From: Candidatus Diapherotrites archaeon CG08_land_8_20_14_0_20_34_12
GTDB taxonomy: Archaea; Iainarchaeota; Iainarchaeia; Iainarchaeales; 0-14-0-20-34-12
NCBI GenBank assembly: GCA_002779065.1
Contig: PEXL01000002.1
Location: forward strand, 1-16,271
Length of the DNA stretch: 16,271 bases
Direction of reading: 5' to 3'
The position numbers and the translations under genes were made by a program. Of this stretch, positions 1-6,339 are shown in pieces. The stretch's first letter is position 1; every line of letters starts with the position of its first letter. The notes beneath the pieces were generated by a model. The model ran no database searches. It was not told the DNA's origin and saw only the letters and a program-made list of their open reading frames with translations.

Positions 1-49
1 TTTTAATGCGGGGTAGTTGACACTATCGTATAACAAAATATTGGAATAA

Positions 50-60
50 TTTATAAAAAT
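50..60 (+). promoter_or_regulatory. TATA-like box ahead of the nob1 hairpin leader
   Basis: TTTATAAAAAT fits an archaeal TATA box. A start site about 25-28 bp downstream would fall near position 80, inside the first hairpin, so transcripts from here would carry the hairpins as a leader. A second AT-rich stretch at 184-199 could instead drive a short leader just before nob1. The sequence does not decide between them. Confidence 0.4.
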
Positions 61-71
61 AGCGTTCCGCC

Positions 72-186
72 TTTTCTCTTTTCTTTTCTAAAGAAAAGAG
101 AAAATGTAGGTTGCAATTAAAATCCAAAGGGATTTTAATGCACAATAAAACTGCCAAGTTTTATTTGTGCCAAAAGAGAAAAGAAA
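72..186 (+). repeat. Chain of abutting hairpins upstream of nob1
   Basis: Three inverted repeats follow each other closely. The first has 15-bp perfect arms (72-86 with 90-104, 3-nt loop). The second pairs 113-125 with 130-141 (one bulged A, loop AAAG). The third pairs 140-152 with 157-170 (one bulged T, loop GCCA). In addition 71-82 is perfectly complementary to 172-183, so the first 5' arm has an alternative partner. The run is followed by ATTTAGCAGTA at 196-206, which also follows the second hairpin chain near 12940. It may be a structured 5' leader, a palindromic repeat element or a small RNA. No protein-coding signal was seen in 1-253. Confidence 0.7.
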
Positions 187-253
187 TTTATTATTATTTA
201 GCAGTACCCATATGTTTTTATTGTATATCCAGCTGTGTTGCATAGGTAATGTA

Positions 254-751
254 ATGAAATTTCTGTTAGATGCATCTGCTTTATTGAATGATCCTAATTT
301 TAGGTTTGAAGAGAAGAATTCCTACATTACCACAACACAGATAATGGATGAATGGAAAACAATTGAGGTAAAATTTCTTGCGGAAAATGCTTTACACAAA
401 AATATCTTGAAGATTGAAGAGCCTGAGCCTAACTTTCTTGAAGAAATTGTTTCCTTAGTTAAAAAATACGGCTTTAACAAACTCTCAAAGCCAGATATTT
501 CCTTGCTTGCTTTATCTTTACAGCATAAATCAAAAAATGAAGATTTTACTGTAGTAACTGATGATTTTTCAATCCAGAACTTCCTTAAAATCCTGAAAAT
601 TCCTTTCTTTCAGGCAATCCAAGGTAAGATCGATAAAATTTTAAGCTTGAAAAATGTCTGCCCTGGCTGTTCCCGCATTTTTAAGGACCCGAACCTTAAA
701 ACCTGCGATTTCTGCGGTTCTAGGCTGAAAAAAGTACCTATTTTTAAATAA
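254..751 (+). CDS. nob1: Ribosome maturation endonuclease Nob1 (PIN domain plus zinc ribbon)
   Basis: A 165-residue protein of the Nob1 family, the PIN-domain nuclease that makes the final cut at the 3' end of 16S rRNA in the pre-30S particle. The PIN domain covers about residues 1-125, with the acidic set at D6 (FLLDAS), E33, D81 and D103/D104 (VVTDD). A C-terminal zinc ribbon follows, with C136-C139 and C151-C154 (CPGC and CDFCG). The reading frame is open from a GTG at 167, but the ATG at 254 is preferred: it has AGGT at 244-247, family similarity begins there, and the upstream 29 residues are not PIN-like and partly overlap the hairpin chain. The length matches archaeal Nob1 proteins as known from the family. 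It is the only clear gene in the first 840 bases. Confidence 0.9.
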   Translation: MKFLLDASALLNDPNFRFEEKNSYITTTQIMDEWKTIEVKFLAENALHKNILKIEEPEPNFLEEIVSLVKKYGFNKLSKPDISLLALSLQHKSKNEDFTVVTDDFSIQNFLKILKIPFFQAIQGKIDKILSLKNVCPGCSRIFKDPNLKTCDFCGSRLKKVPIFK

Positions 752-804
752 TTTACTGATTTTAGTTAACAAGTTAAGTTTAAATATTCAGACAAGCAGT
801 AGTA

Positions 805-820
805 TATTATATAATATAAG
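805..820 (+). promoter_or_regulatory. TATA-like region of the small membrane-protein pair
   Basis: An A/T-only run (TATATTATATAATATA, roughly 803-818) lies about 25-30 bp before the ATG at 841, the usual archaeal TATA distance for a leaderless or nearly leaderless transcript. No clear ribosome site is present beyond GGCTGAT at 832-838. Confidence 0.45.
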
Positions 821-840
821 GCAAATCCAAGGCTGATATA

Positions 841-1209
841 ATGTTTTTAGAATTCGCATACAATATGCTAAATCTGAATTTTAGTTGGCTATTTGAATTA
901 GTGATGTATAACCTGCATTATCTCTTTGGTTTTGTTTTGCTTACGTATTATTTCACTGAAGGCAAGAATACTTTGCGCGGATTTATTGTTCTTATTTTTG
1001 AAATATGGGCAGTTTTAGGCTGGATTGATATCTTTGGTTGGATTGGATTGGTAGGAGGATTCTTAGCTTTAAATTATATTGTGAAAGTTGCATTGCTTAC
1101 TTTCATAATGGATGATCCAAAATTAGCCCCAAAATTATATTGGGTTAATGAAATATCTGCATTCACTGTCTTGGCTTTGTATAATTTCTATGCCATGGGG
1201 TATATATGA
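841..1209 (+). CDS. Small multi-pass membrane protein, unknown family
   Basis: A 122-residue, strongly hydrophobic protein that I do not recognise. Likely membrane segments lie around residues 22-38, 47-65, 66-88 and 104-119. The only obvious polar stretches are a short TEGKNTLRG loop (about 39-47) and MDDPKLAPK (about 90-98). Aromatic and Gly content is high (GWIDIFGWIGLVGGF). No catalytic motif or metal site is visible. It is followed directly by a second small membrane ORF whose ATG overlaps this stop (ATGA), so the two are probably translated together and may form one complex. No function is proposed. The ORF is credible because of its length, TATA spacing and the coupled downstream gene. 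Confidence 0.7.
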   Translation: MFLEFAYNMLNLNFSWLFELVMYNLHYLFGFVLLTYYFTEGKNTLRGFIVLIFEIWAVLGWIDIFGWIGLVGGFLALNYIVKVALLTFIMDDPKLAPKLYWVNEISAFTVLALYNFYAMGYI

Positions 1210-1382
1210 GCGCAATTAGCTTTTTACTAAATACAATTAGTCTGACTGTCATCTTTTACATACTAGCAGGAATATTTCTTGGGGTAGATACCCCTCTTTT
1301 TTCAGGCCCATTATTTACAACAGCAGGTTTTGTAACCATGCTTTTATTCTTCTTTTGGGAATGGTCATTTTTAAAGTTGTAA
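1206..1382 (+). CDS. 58-residue two-helix membrane peptide, coupled to the preceding gene
   Basis: This short ORF starts with ATG overlapping the TGA stop of the 841-1209 gene (ATGA) and ends in TAA at 1380-1382. The product begins MSAISFLLNT and ends FFWEWSFLKL. Two hydrophobic segments, about residues 4-26 and 36-56, are separated by a short GVDTPLFSGP turn, which suggests a helical hairpin in the membrane. I do not recognise the family. Support comes from the stop-start overlap typical of translational coupling, the clean two-helix pattern and the lack of any competing gene on either strand. It could be a small subunit of a membrane complex with its neighbour. Confidence 0.6.
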   Translation: MSAISFLLNTISLTVIFYILAGIFLGVDTPLFSGPLFTTAGFVTMLLFFFWEWSFLKL

Positions 1383-1440
1383 GAAGATTAAATCAGAAGC
1401 AGAAAAAGCCTAAATAGTTTTTGATTTTCTATTTTGCTAA

Positions 1441-2313
1441 TTATTTCTCAAGTGCAGAATTAGTTTCAACAAATGTTTGTATTTTTTCATTAATTTTCTT
1501 TCTTTTGAAATAAAATGCCCCAATAATTGCTGCCAGTATTATAAAAATTAGTATTTTCAGTTCTTGGGACGCATTGTCCAAGAAATTCTTCCAAATCAAA
1601 GAAATGCTGATTGCTGGTGCAATCTCTTTCCAATAAGTATATTTCAAACTTAAGTTGCTCGTTTCTTTCAATCCCTGCCATTTAATGATAAAATAAGATT
1701 CATCAGATCCAATAAATGGTTCTGGATTAATATCCTTTTTATCTGCTGTTGATTTTGAAGGCAGCATAAAATATATTTCAGTATTTGCTGGAATTTTGTA
1801 AAACGGTTTTTCCAAGAAACTATTGAAATAATTTTTCTTCAATTCATAATCAATAGATCTCGAGGTTTCTGTTTTCTTTGAAACAATTGATTCATGTAAA
1901 GCATATTCCATCTGCAAATAGTTATTTTCAGCTTCAACAAATGAAATAGTTCCGCTTAATGGCTGAACATCTTTTTTAGTTCCTATATGTATTTTAATTT
2001 TTGGGTCAAATTTTTCCCAAGAATCTAGACTTACACCTAATTCATTCTTTTTTGTTTTGAAATTATCTAATTGTTTTTCCGAAGAAAAATTAAGTATGAA
2101 TTTTTCGGTAACTGTAGTGAGGCCATCATCCGTTATGGTTATGAAAATCTGATGGGTTGATATGTTATAATAGATAAGAGCATTTATTCCATTTAAGATT
2201 GCAATAAAAACAACCAGGCCAAAAATTATTCGCTTAATATTCATATTACCAAAATATATTGGTGTTTCTTGTTTTTTAATCATTTCTCTTAGGAAAAATA
2301 TTTTTTTTTGCAT
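1441..2313 (-). CDS. Membrane-anchored protein with a large extracytoplasmic domain, unknown
   Basis: Up to 290 residues from the furthest start. An internal ATG at 2244 would give a 267-residue form beginning MNIKRIIFGL, where a signal-anchor helix starts at once, so this is the more natural N-terminus. Another ATG lies at 2283. Topology: one helix near the N-terminus (GLVVFIAILNGINALIYY), a mixed, mainly beta-like polar domain of about 190 residues, then a second helix (ILIFIILAAIIGAFYF) followed by basic FKRKK and a short charged tail. That pattern puts the central domain outside the cell and both ends inside. Its opening resembles the beta-rich ectodomains of archaeal surface or sensor proteins, but there is no helix-turn-helix or enzyme domain and I cannot name a family. 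It converges on the small membrane genes and diverges from the UPF0173 gene. Confidence 0.75.
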   Translation of the reverse strand: MQKKIFFLREMIKKQETPIYFGNMNIKRIIFGLVVFIAILNGINALIYYNISTHQIFITITDDGLTTVTEKFILNFSSEKQLDNFKTKKNELGVSLDSWEKFDPKIKIHIGTKKDVQPLSGTISFVEAENNYLQMEYALHESIVSKKTETSRSIDYELKKNYFNSFLEKPFYKIPANTEIYFMLPSKSTADKKDINPEPFIGSDESYFIIKWQGLKETSNLSLKYTYWKEIAPAISISLIWKNFLDNASQELKILIFIILAAIIGAFYFKRKKINEKIQTFVETNSALEK

Positions 2314-2381
2314 TAATTATCGCTTTGCACTACTATTCGCTTATAAACGTATTCTACCTACTATTCTATTGGGTGGGGCAT

Positions 2382-3071
2382 ATGTATGAGGTCCAATACT
2401 TAGGACATTCATTCTTTAAGGTAAAGTTTCCTAAAGCAAACGTTCTCATTGATCCATACATTAAGTCTGAGACAAACTCAAAAGATTTTACCCGCTTAAT
2501 TAAATGTCCGGTTTCCGAGAAACAGTTGAAGGATACTGATCTAATTTTAGTAACTCATGAACATTTTGATCATTTTGACCATCAGGCAATTGAAGACATA
2601 GCCAAAAACAATAAATCATTAGTAGGTTCATCCTCGGAGATCTTAAATCAATTAAAAATACCTCCAAGCCTTAAGGTACAACTTGAACCGAATAAGACTT
2701 TCAAATTAAGAGGCTTAAGTATTAAGCCAATTTCAGTTCATCACCCAACATCTTTCTGTCCAATGGGTTATTCAGTCGGTGATAAAAACTTTACAGTATT
2801 CCATTCTGGCGATACCCAATTAATGGATTCTTTAAAAAGTATTAAGGCAGATGTTGCAATGCTCCCGATTGGCGGCGGAAATATGACCATGGATGTTGTT
2901 GACGCAGTCCGAACAGTGAAAATGATGAAGCCGAAATATGCAATCCCAATGCATTACAATACTTTTAAAATGATTAGAGCACAACCTTTAGAATTCAAGG
3001 AAAAGATTGACAAAAGCATTATTCCAACAAAACCCCTAATTATGAAAGTTGGGGAAACAATTAAGTTTTAA
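2382..3071 (+). CDS. UPF0173-type metallo-beta-lactamase-fold hydrolase
   Basis: A 229-residue metal-dependent hydrolase of the UPF0173/UlaG-like branch of the metallo-beta-lactamase fold. The HxHxDH signature is at H59-H61-D63-H64 (THEHFDH). Further ligand candidates are H120/H121 (VHHP), D144 in HSGDT and H191 in PMHYNTF. The N-terminus YLGHSFFKV and the IDPY loop are typical. The frame is open from an ATG at 2325, but the added 19 residues are hydrophobic and unlike the family. The ATG at 2382 follows a purine-rich GGGTGGGG at 2371-2378, and a TATA-like TTATAAAC lies at 2341-2348. The physiological substrate of this family is not established. Its stop is only 10 bp from the stop of the converging nucleotidyltransferase. 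Confidence 0.88.
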   Translation: MYEVQYLGHSFFKVKFPKANVLIDPYIKSETNSKDFTRLIKCPVSEKQLKDTDLILVTHEHFDHFDHQAIEDIAKNNKSLVGSSSEILNQLKIPPSLKVQLEPNKTFKLRGLSIKPISVHHPTSFCPMGYSVGDKNFTVFHSGDTQLMDSLKSIKADVAMLPIGGGNMTMDVVDAVRTVKMMKPKYAIPMHYNTFKMIRAQPLEFKEKIDKSIIPTKPLIMKVGETIKF

Positions 3072-3081
3072 AAAAATACTT

Positions 3082-3816
3082 TCAAGAATCTATTTTATTT
3101 GCTTTCTCTAATTCTTCCAAGCTTCCAATATCCCAAATCCTTTCTTTGCATAAAACAAATCCGACTTTTGCATTTTCTTTCAACAGAATTTTTATGGAAT
3201 CAGTAATTTCAAACTCCCCGCGCAAAGGATTTTTTCCGGTTTTTGCAATTGCAGAAAAAATCTTCTTATTGAATTTATAAATTCCGGCATTTACTAAATT
3301 GCTTTTTGGCTTTTCAGGTTTTTCTTCCAAACCCAAAACAGCATTTTGCTTTGCATCAATTTCAATTACCCCGTATTTTTCCGGATGGTTTTCTTCCCTT
3401 GCAAGCATTACAGCATCAAATCCCTTTTTTGCAATCAACTGTTGCAGGTATTTTTCAGGAACAATTACATCTGCACTTAAAACCAGAAAATCCTCACCAG
3501 TTTTTCCAAAAAACCTCTCATCCTTTCCCCCAAAAAATTCCTTTCCCAAATCAATTGCTTTCGCAGTTCCATTCATCTCTTTCTGTTCAACATACTGCAA
3601 TTTCATTCCTTCAAATTCCTTGCTAAAATATTCTATTATTTTTTCTTTCAGGTGCCCAACAACCAAAACACATTCTTCAATTCCTGCTTTTTTGCAATTC
3701 TGCAAAACATGCTCAAGCAAAGGTTTTCCCTTAAGCAAAACCATTGCTTTTGGCATTTCATTTGTTAATGGCCGCATTCTTTTTCCCAAACCTGCTGCAA
3801 GGATTAAAGCTCTCAT
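3082..3816 (-). CDS. Sugar-1-phosphate nucleotidyltransferase (GlmU/RmlA-like)
   Basis: A 244-residue single-domain NTP transferase that would activate a sugar-1-phosphate (glucose, GlcNAc or mannose type) to an NDP-sugar for glycan synthesis. The nucleotide-binding signature AAGLGKRMRPLT is at residues 7-18, with P22-K23. QKEMNGTAKAI at about 78-88 contacts the base in homologues, and LSADVIV holds the metal-binding aspartate (about D116). Later family motifs are GVIEID, LEEKPEKP, VNAGIYKF, GEFEITDSI and WDIGSLEELEKANK. There is no left-handed beta-helix acyltransferase domain, so it is not a bifunctional GlmU. The start was set at the ATG in MRALILAAG: the upstream GTG would add three residues, and GTGATT itself looks like the ribosome site. 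The sugar and base cannot be decided from sequence alone. Confidence 0.88.
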   Translation of the reverse strand: MRALILAAGLGKRMRPLTNEMPKAMVLLKGKPLLEHVLQNCKKAGIEECVLVVGHLKEKIIEYFSKEFEGMKLQYVEQKEMNGTAKAIDLGKEFFGGKDERFFGKTGEDFLVLSADVIVPEKYLQQLIAKKGFDAVMLAREENHPEKYGVIEIDAKQNAVLGLEEKPEKPKSNLVNAGIYKFNKKIFSAIAKTGKNPLRGEFEITDSIKILLKENAKVGFVLCKERIWDIGSLEELEKANKIDS

Positions 3817-3865
3817 AAAAATCACTTTTTCTTAAGCAGATATTTTCTCCACTGCCCTTTCTTTG

Positions 3866-3885
3866 CAATCTTCCATAAAAGATTG
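3866..3885 (-). terminator. Small hairpin between RNase Z and the nucleotidyltransferase
   Basis: A 7-bp inverted repeat (CAATCTT at 3866-3872, AAGATTG at 3879-3885) lies in the 100-bp gap downstream of rnz and upstream of the next minus-strand gene. There is no U-tract on the minus strand after it, so termination is doubtful. It could equally be a processing site. AAAATATC at about 3841-3848 (minus strand) may be the TATA box of the nucleotidyltransferase. Confidence 0.25.
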
Positions 3886-3925
3886 AAATGTTTAGTATGT
3901 GAATTTGCAACTTCTTTATTTTTTA

Positions 3926-4837
3926 TCACAAATTAATCTTCATCAAATCACGTGCAGCCTGCACATTTTCAAAAATCTCTTTCGCTTCCTTTTCCAGAAC
4001 TGAAGAATCAGAATATCTTGATGAAATATGTGTGAATAATAATCTTTTTGCATTTGCCTTTTTTGCAAGCATTGCAGCATCCTTTGCTGTTGAATGTTTT
4101 GTTTCAAGAGCCCTTTTCCTTAAATCCTCAGTGAAAACAGCTTCATGAATCAGTAAATCAGCATCCTGTATGAATTTTGCATTCTTCAAATCAAGCATTG
4201 TGTCAACAATAATTGCAACAGTTCTTCCTTTTCTTCCTTTATTGTAATCCATCACCATTTCAGGAGTGATTTTTTTACCATTCAACACAATTGTTTTCCC
4301 TTTCTGCAACTGTGAAAACATCGGGCCAACAGGAATTCCTAATGAAATTGCTTTTTCCCTTTGAAATTCCCCTTCTTTATCTGTTTCTTTGAAGAAAAAT
4401 CCAAAGCATTTCCCCCTATGCTTTAATTCAAATGCTTTTACAGTAAAATTATCCCCCTTCAATGCAATTCCATTCTTCAGTTCAATGCAATTTACCTTAA
4501 AGCACAAATTTTCCAAAGGCATTGGGGCTATTTTTTCCACAACCTGCTTTATGCCCCTTGGGCCATAAATATTCAATTCCAAATCCCTTTCATACATATT
4601 CATTGTTGCTAACAAGCCAGGCAATCCAAGAATGTGGTCTGCATGGAAATGGCTCAAAAATATGTGATTGATTGCCATGTAACTTAAATTAGCTTTCATT
4701 ATCTGCCTTTGCGTTCCCTCAGCACAATCAAACAAAAGGTTCTCTCCCCTATACTTAACAATTGTTGAAGAAAGATTCCTTTCAGCTGTTGGTGAGGAAC
4801 AGGATGTTCCCAAAATTGTTATTTCCAATGGTTCCAT
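3926..4837 (-). CDS. rnz: Ribonuclease Z (tRNA 3'-end endonuclease)
   Basis: A 303-residue tRNase Z, which cuts the 3' trailer from pre-tRNAs so that CCA can be added. The N-terminal ILGTSCSSPTAERNLSS motif matches the short-form RNase Z entry. The metal site HxHxDH is at H63-H65-D67-H68 (SHFHADH), followed by GLPGLLATM. Later family landmarks are the LKHRGKCFGF segment, VDTMLDLKNA, ADLLIHEAVF, the KHSTAKDAA histidine and the C-terminal FTHISSRYSD. The length fits archaeal and bacterial short-form enzymes. The flexible-arm region (ITPEMVMDYNKGRKGR) is present. The start ATG lies about 26 bp from a minus-strand TATA box (TTATAAAT at 4860-4867), so the transcript is probably leaderless. It diverges from lonB. 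Confidence 0.95.
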   Translation of the reverse strand: MEPLEITILGTSCSSPTAERNLSSTIVKYRGENLLFDCAEGTQRQIMKANLSYMAINHIFLSHFHADHILGLPGLLATMNMYERDLELNIYGPRGIKQVVEKIAPMPLENLCFKVNCIELKNGIALKGDNFTVKAFELKHRGKCFGFFFKETDKEGEFQREKAISLGIPVGPMFSQLQKGKTIVLNGKKITPEMVMDYNKGRKGRTVAIIVDTMLDLKNAKFIQDADLLIHEAVFTEDLRKRALETKHSTAKDAAMLAKKANAKRLLFTHISSRYSDSSVLEKEAKEIFENVQAARDLMKINL

Positions 4838-4859
4838 GCTATGTATAATTGAACCAATT

Positions 4860-4897
4860 ATTTATAATGCTTTTATTTTACTTTAGTATATATAAAA
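4860..4897. promoter_or_regulatory. Divergent promoter region of rnz and lonB-N
   Basis: Two TATA-like boxes lie back to back in an 81-bp divergent gap. TTATAAAT on the minus strand (4860-4867) is 26 bp before the rnz ATG, and TATATATAAAA on the plus strand (4887-4897) is about 27 bp before the lonB ATG at 4919. Both spacings predict transcripts that begin at or next to the start codon. Confidence 0.6.
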
Positions 4898-4918
4898 CTA
4901 GTTTATCTTGAGATTTTT

Positions 4919-5935
4919 ATGGCATCAAACATTTTTGAAGAATACAAAACAACAGCAGAAATCCCCGTGCCGGAAAAACTGGTTGACCAGGTGATAGGGC
5001 AGGAAAATTCTGTTGAACTAATTAGAAAAGCAGCTTCCCAGAAAAGAAATGTTCTGCTTGTTGGTTTGCCAGGGACAGGAAAATCAATGTTAGCTCAGGC
5101 AATGGCTGAATTGATGCCAGCAGAACAGCTTGATGATATTGTAGTATATGAAAATAATGTTGATCCGCAAAATCCGATTATAAAAACCGTAAAAGCAGGA
5201 GAAGGAAAAAAGATTGTGGAACAAGCGCAGCTTGAAGCACAGAAGGAAGAAGGAAATCTAAGAATGATTTCAATGATTTTCCCCCTTGGCTGGTTTTTAC
5301 TTTCCTATGTTATTTGGTCTCTGAAAATGATTTCAGATATAGTGTACACAGGCACATTACTGCTCGGTGGCTTTTTAATTGTCGGATTTGCATTAAGTTC
5401 CCAATTAAGAACAAGGAATAAAGTTTCTGTGCCAAAGGTTCTGGTTGATAATTCTGATAAAAAGGTTGTTCCATTTGCAGAAGGAACAGGCGCAAGAGCT
5501 GGTGCATTGCTTGGGGATGTTCGTCACGACCCGTTGCAATGCCATTTAGGCTTTAATGAGCTTTATTTGGAGAAAGAAGGTAAAAAAGGTTCTTATTTTG
5601 TAAAAAAATCATTTTCTGAGCTCTGGAACGAAATGTTTTCTAAATATAAACAAGAGATTATTAAAGATGAAAAAGGCTATGAAGCAATTATGCTGCCTGC
5701 TGAAGAAAAGATTTTCACCCTAGGATATAAAGATGGCAAGGTTGTTTTATCTAGAATACTTTCCCTAAACCGAAGGCCTTTTGATGGTGACTTGGTTGAA
5801 TTCTCTGTTGATGATAAAAAAGTCACTGTAACCCCAGAACACAAGGTTATCACAAAGAAAGGAAACAAAAAAGCAGAAAAAGTTTCAGTTACTGATAAGT
5901 TAATTAAACTTTCTTTAGAAAAGCCAATTTGTTAA
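4919..5935 (+). CDS. lonB: LonB protease, N-terminal fragment fused to a split N-intein
   Basis: Residues 1-207 are the N-terminal part of an archaeal membrane-bound LonB protease. Walker A GLPGTGKS is at 49-56, and two membrane helices at about 116-134 and 141-160 lie between Walker A and Walker B, as in other archaeal LonB proteins. The extein ends at GALLGDVRHDPLQ. Cys208 then begins an intein N-half with a TPEH block at 305-308, ending in a TAA stop at 5933-5935. The rest of LonB ([13 protein letters not shown] onwards) is not in this ORF: it lies in the separate ORF at 6223, after that ORF's C-intein. The fragment has Walker A but no Walker B, sensor, arginine finger or protease domain. 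By itself it should not be an active ATPase or protease; trans-splicing with the product of the 6223 ORF would restore the chain. A single continuous intein broken by mutation is the alternative. Confidence 0.9.
   Translation: MASNIFEEYKTTAEIPVPEKLVDQVIGQENSVELIRKAASQKRNVLLVGLPGTGKSMLAQAMAELMPAEQLDDIVVYENNVDPQNPIIKTVKAGEGKKIVEQAQLEAQKEEGNLRMISMIFPLGWFLLSYVIWSLKMISDIVYTGTLLLGGFLIVGFALSSQLRTRNKVSVPKVLVDNSDKKVVPFAEGTGARAGALLGDVRHDPLQCHLGFNELYLEKEGKKGSYFVKKSFSELWNEMFSKYKQEIIKDEKGYEAIMLPAEEKIFTLGYKDGKVVLSRILSLNRRPFDGDLVEFSVDDKKVTVTPEHKVITKKGNKKAEKVSVTDKLIKLSLEKPIC
5540..5932 (+). other. Split intein, N-terminal part (N-intein, 131 residues)
   Basis: The segment begins with the nucleophile Cys208 directly after the LonB extein ...RHDPLQ. 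Hint-fold landmarks are the FDGDLVEFSVDD strand region and the block B TxxH motif, T305-P-E-H308 in VTVTPEHKV. A typical closing strand pair follows (AEKVSVTDKLIKLSL), and translation stops six residues later. That is the position where the endonuclease domain is inserted in large inteins and where known split inteins are broken. No LAGLIDADG motif is present. The unusual opening CHLGFNELYL lacks the common CxxGD-type start. Confidence 0.85.
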
Positions 5936-6222
5936 AGATATGTTAGGTTCTGTTTCTTCTTTTTTATTTCTTATTAATTTTGTCTTACTGATTTAATATT
6001 TGAAAATCATTGCCACCTCCTTATCAAATTTTTTCTTAGGACTCTGCTTTTCTCGACTTAAACCTTTTCCTGCCTTTGGCAGGAGCATTCTTCTTTAAGG
6101 GAGGAAACTGAAAGGAGTTTGACCCAAAAACGAAAAAAGGAAGGCTTGTTTATGGTGATGCAGATCAGATTCAATTTTGAAAAAAACATACTTATTTAAC
6201 CTTTTTTAAGTAGGTTATTTTT
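5936..6222 (+). other. 287-bp gap between the two halves of the split lonB
   Basis: No convincing gene on either strand. Contents: a 7-bp GC-containing hairpin (TCCTGCC at 6068-6074, GGCAGGA at 6078-6084), which may be a terminator or processing site for the upstream half; a TATA-like TTATTTAA at 6192-6199; and AGGTTAT at 6212-6218 as a ribosome site for the ATG at 6223. An in-frame TAG at 6211-6213 bars translation from running in from upstream. From 6112 to 6180 a 22-codon stretch in the same phase as the downstream ORF has protein-like composition (KKGRLVYGDADQIQF) between two stops, and could be a decayed piece of the ancestral intein's endonuclease region. Confidence 0.6.
6192..6218 (+). 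promoter_or_regulatory. Start signals of the lonB C-terminal half
   Basis: TTATTTAA (6192-6199) is centred about 27 bp before the ATG, the right spacing for a TATA box of a leaderless transcript. AGGTTAT (6212-6218) is 4-8 nt before the ATG and matches the ribosome-site pattern of other genes here (for example GTGATTTTTATG at the nucleotidyltransferase). Having both suggests that the second half can be expressed independently, or by re-initiation on a shared message. Confidence 0.5.
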
Positions 6223-6339
6223 ATGCAAACCAAAACCGCAAAGATTTCTTCTAAAACCAAAAGAAAATTTAAAGGCCATGTTTACAATGTCACAACAGAT
6301 ACAGGCAACCTGTTTGTTGAAGATGTTTTAGTGTGCAAT
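6223..6339 (+). other. Split intein, C-terminal part (C-intein, 39 residues)
   Basis: Residues 1-39 carry the last two intein blocks: [13 protein letters not shown] and EDVLVCN, followed by Ser40 as the +1 nucleophile. The size matches natural C-inteins of split inteins (about 30-40 residues). The first 17 residues are strongly basic (K4, K7, K11, K13, R14, K15, K17). Two departures are visible: the penultimate residue is Cys38 in place of the usual His, and the block F histidine is absent (DTGNLF). Confidence 0.83.

Noticed and set aside
72..104. First nob1-leader hairpin as a terminator of an upstream gene
   Set aside because: No U-tract follows the stem and it continues directly into further hairpins; no gene end is visible at the window start.
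167..253. N-terminal extension of Nob1 from the GTG at 167
   Set aside because: The extension is hydrophobic, lies partly in the hairpin chain and has no PIN similarity; AGGT plus the ATG at 254 is a better start.
3299..3835. 178-residue plus-strand ORF (and the 106-residue ORF inside it)
   Set aside because: Antisense to the nucleotidyltransferase, whose family motifs are unmistakable. The composition is a Phe/Ser/Pro-rich shadow with no domain.
5940..5996. 18-codon hydrophobic ORF (MLGSVSSFLFLINFVLLI) in the lonB gap
   Set aside because: Too short, no ribosome site, and expected by chance in T-rich DNA.
6136..6180. VYGDADQ as a DNA polymerase B motif (YGDTDS-like)
   Set aside because: Only a few residues match, with no other polymerase motif and stops on both sides. 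It is kept only as a possible intein relic.
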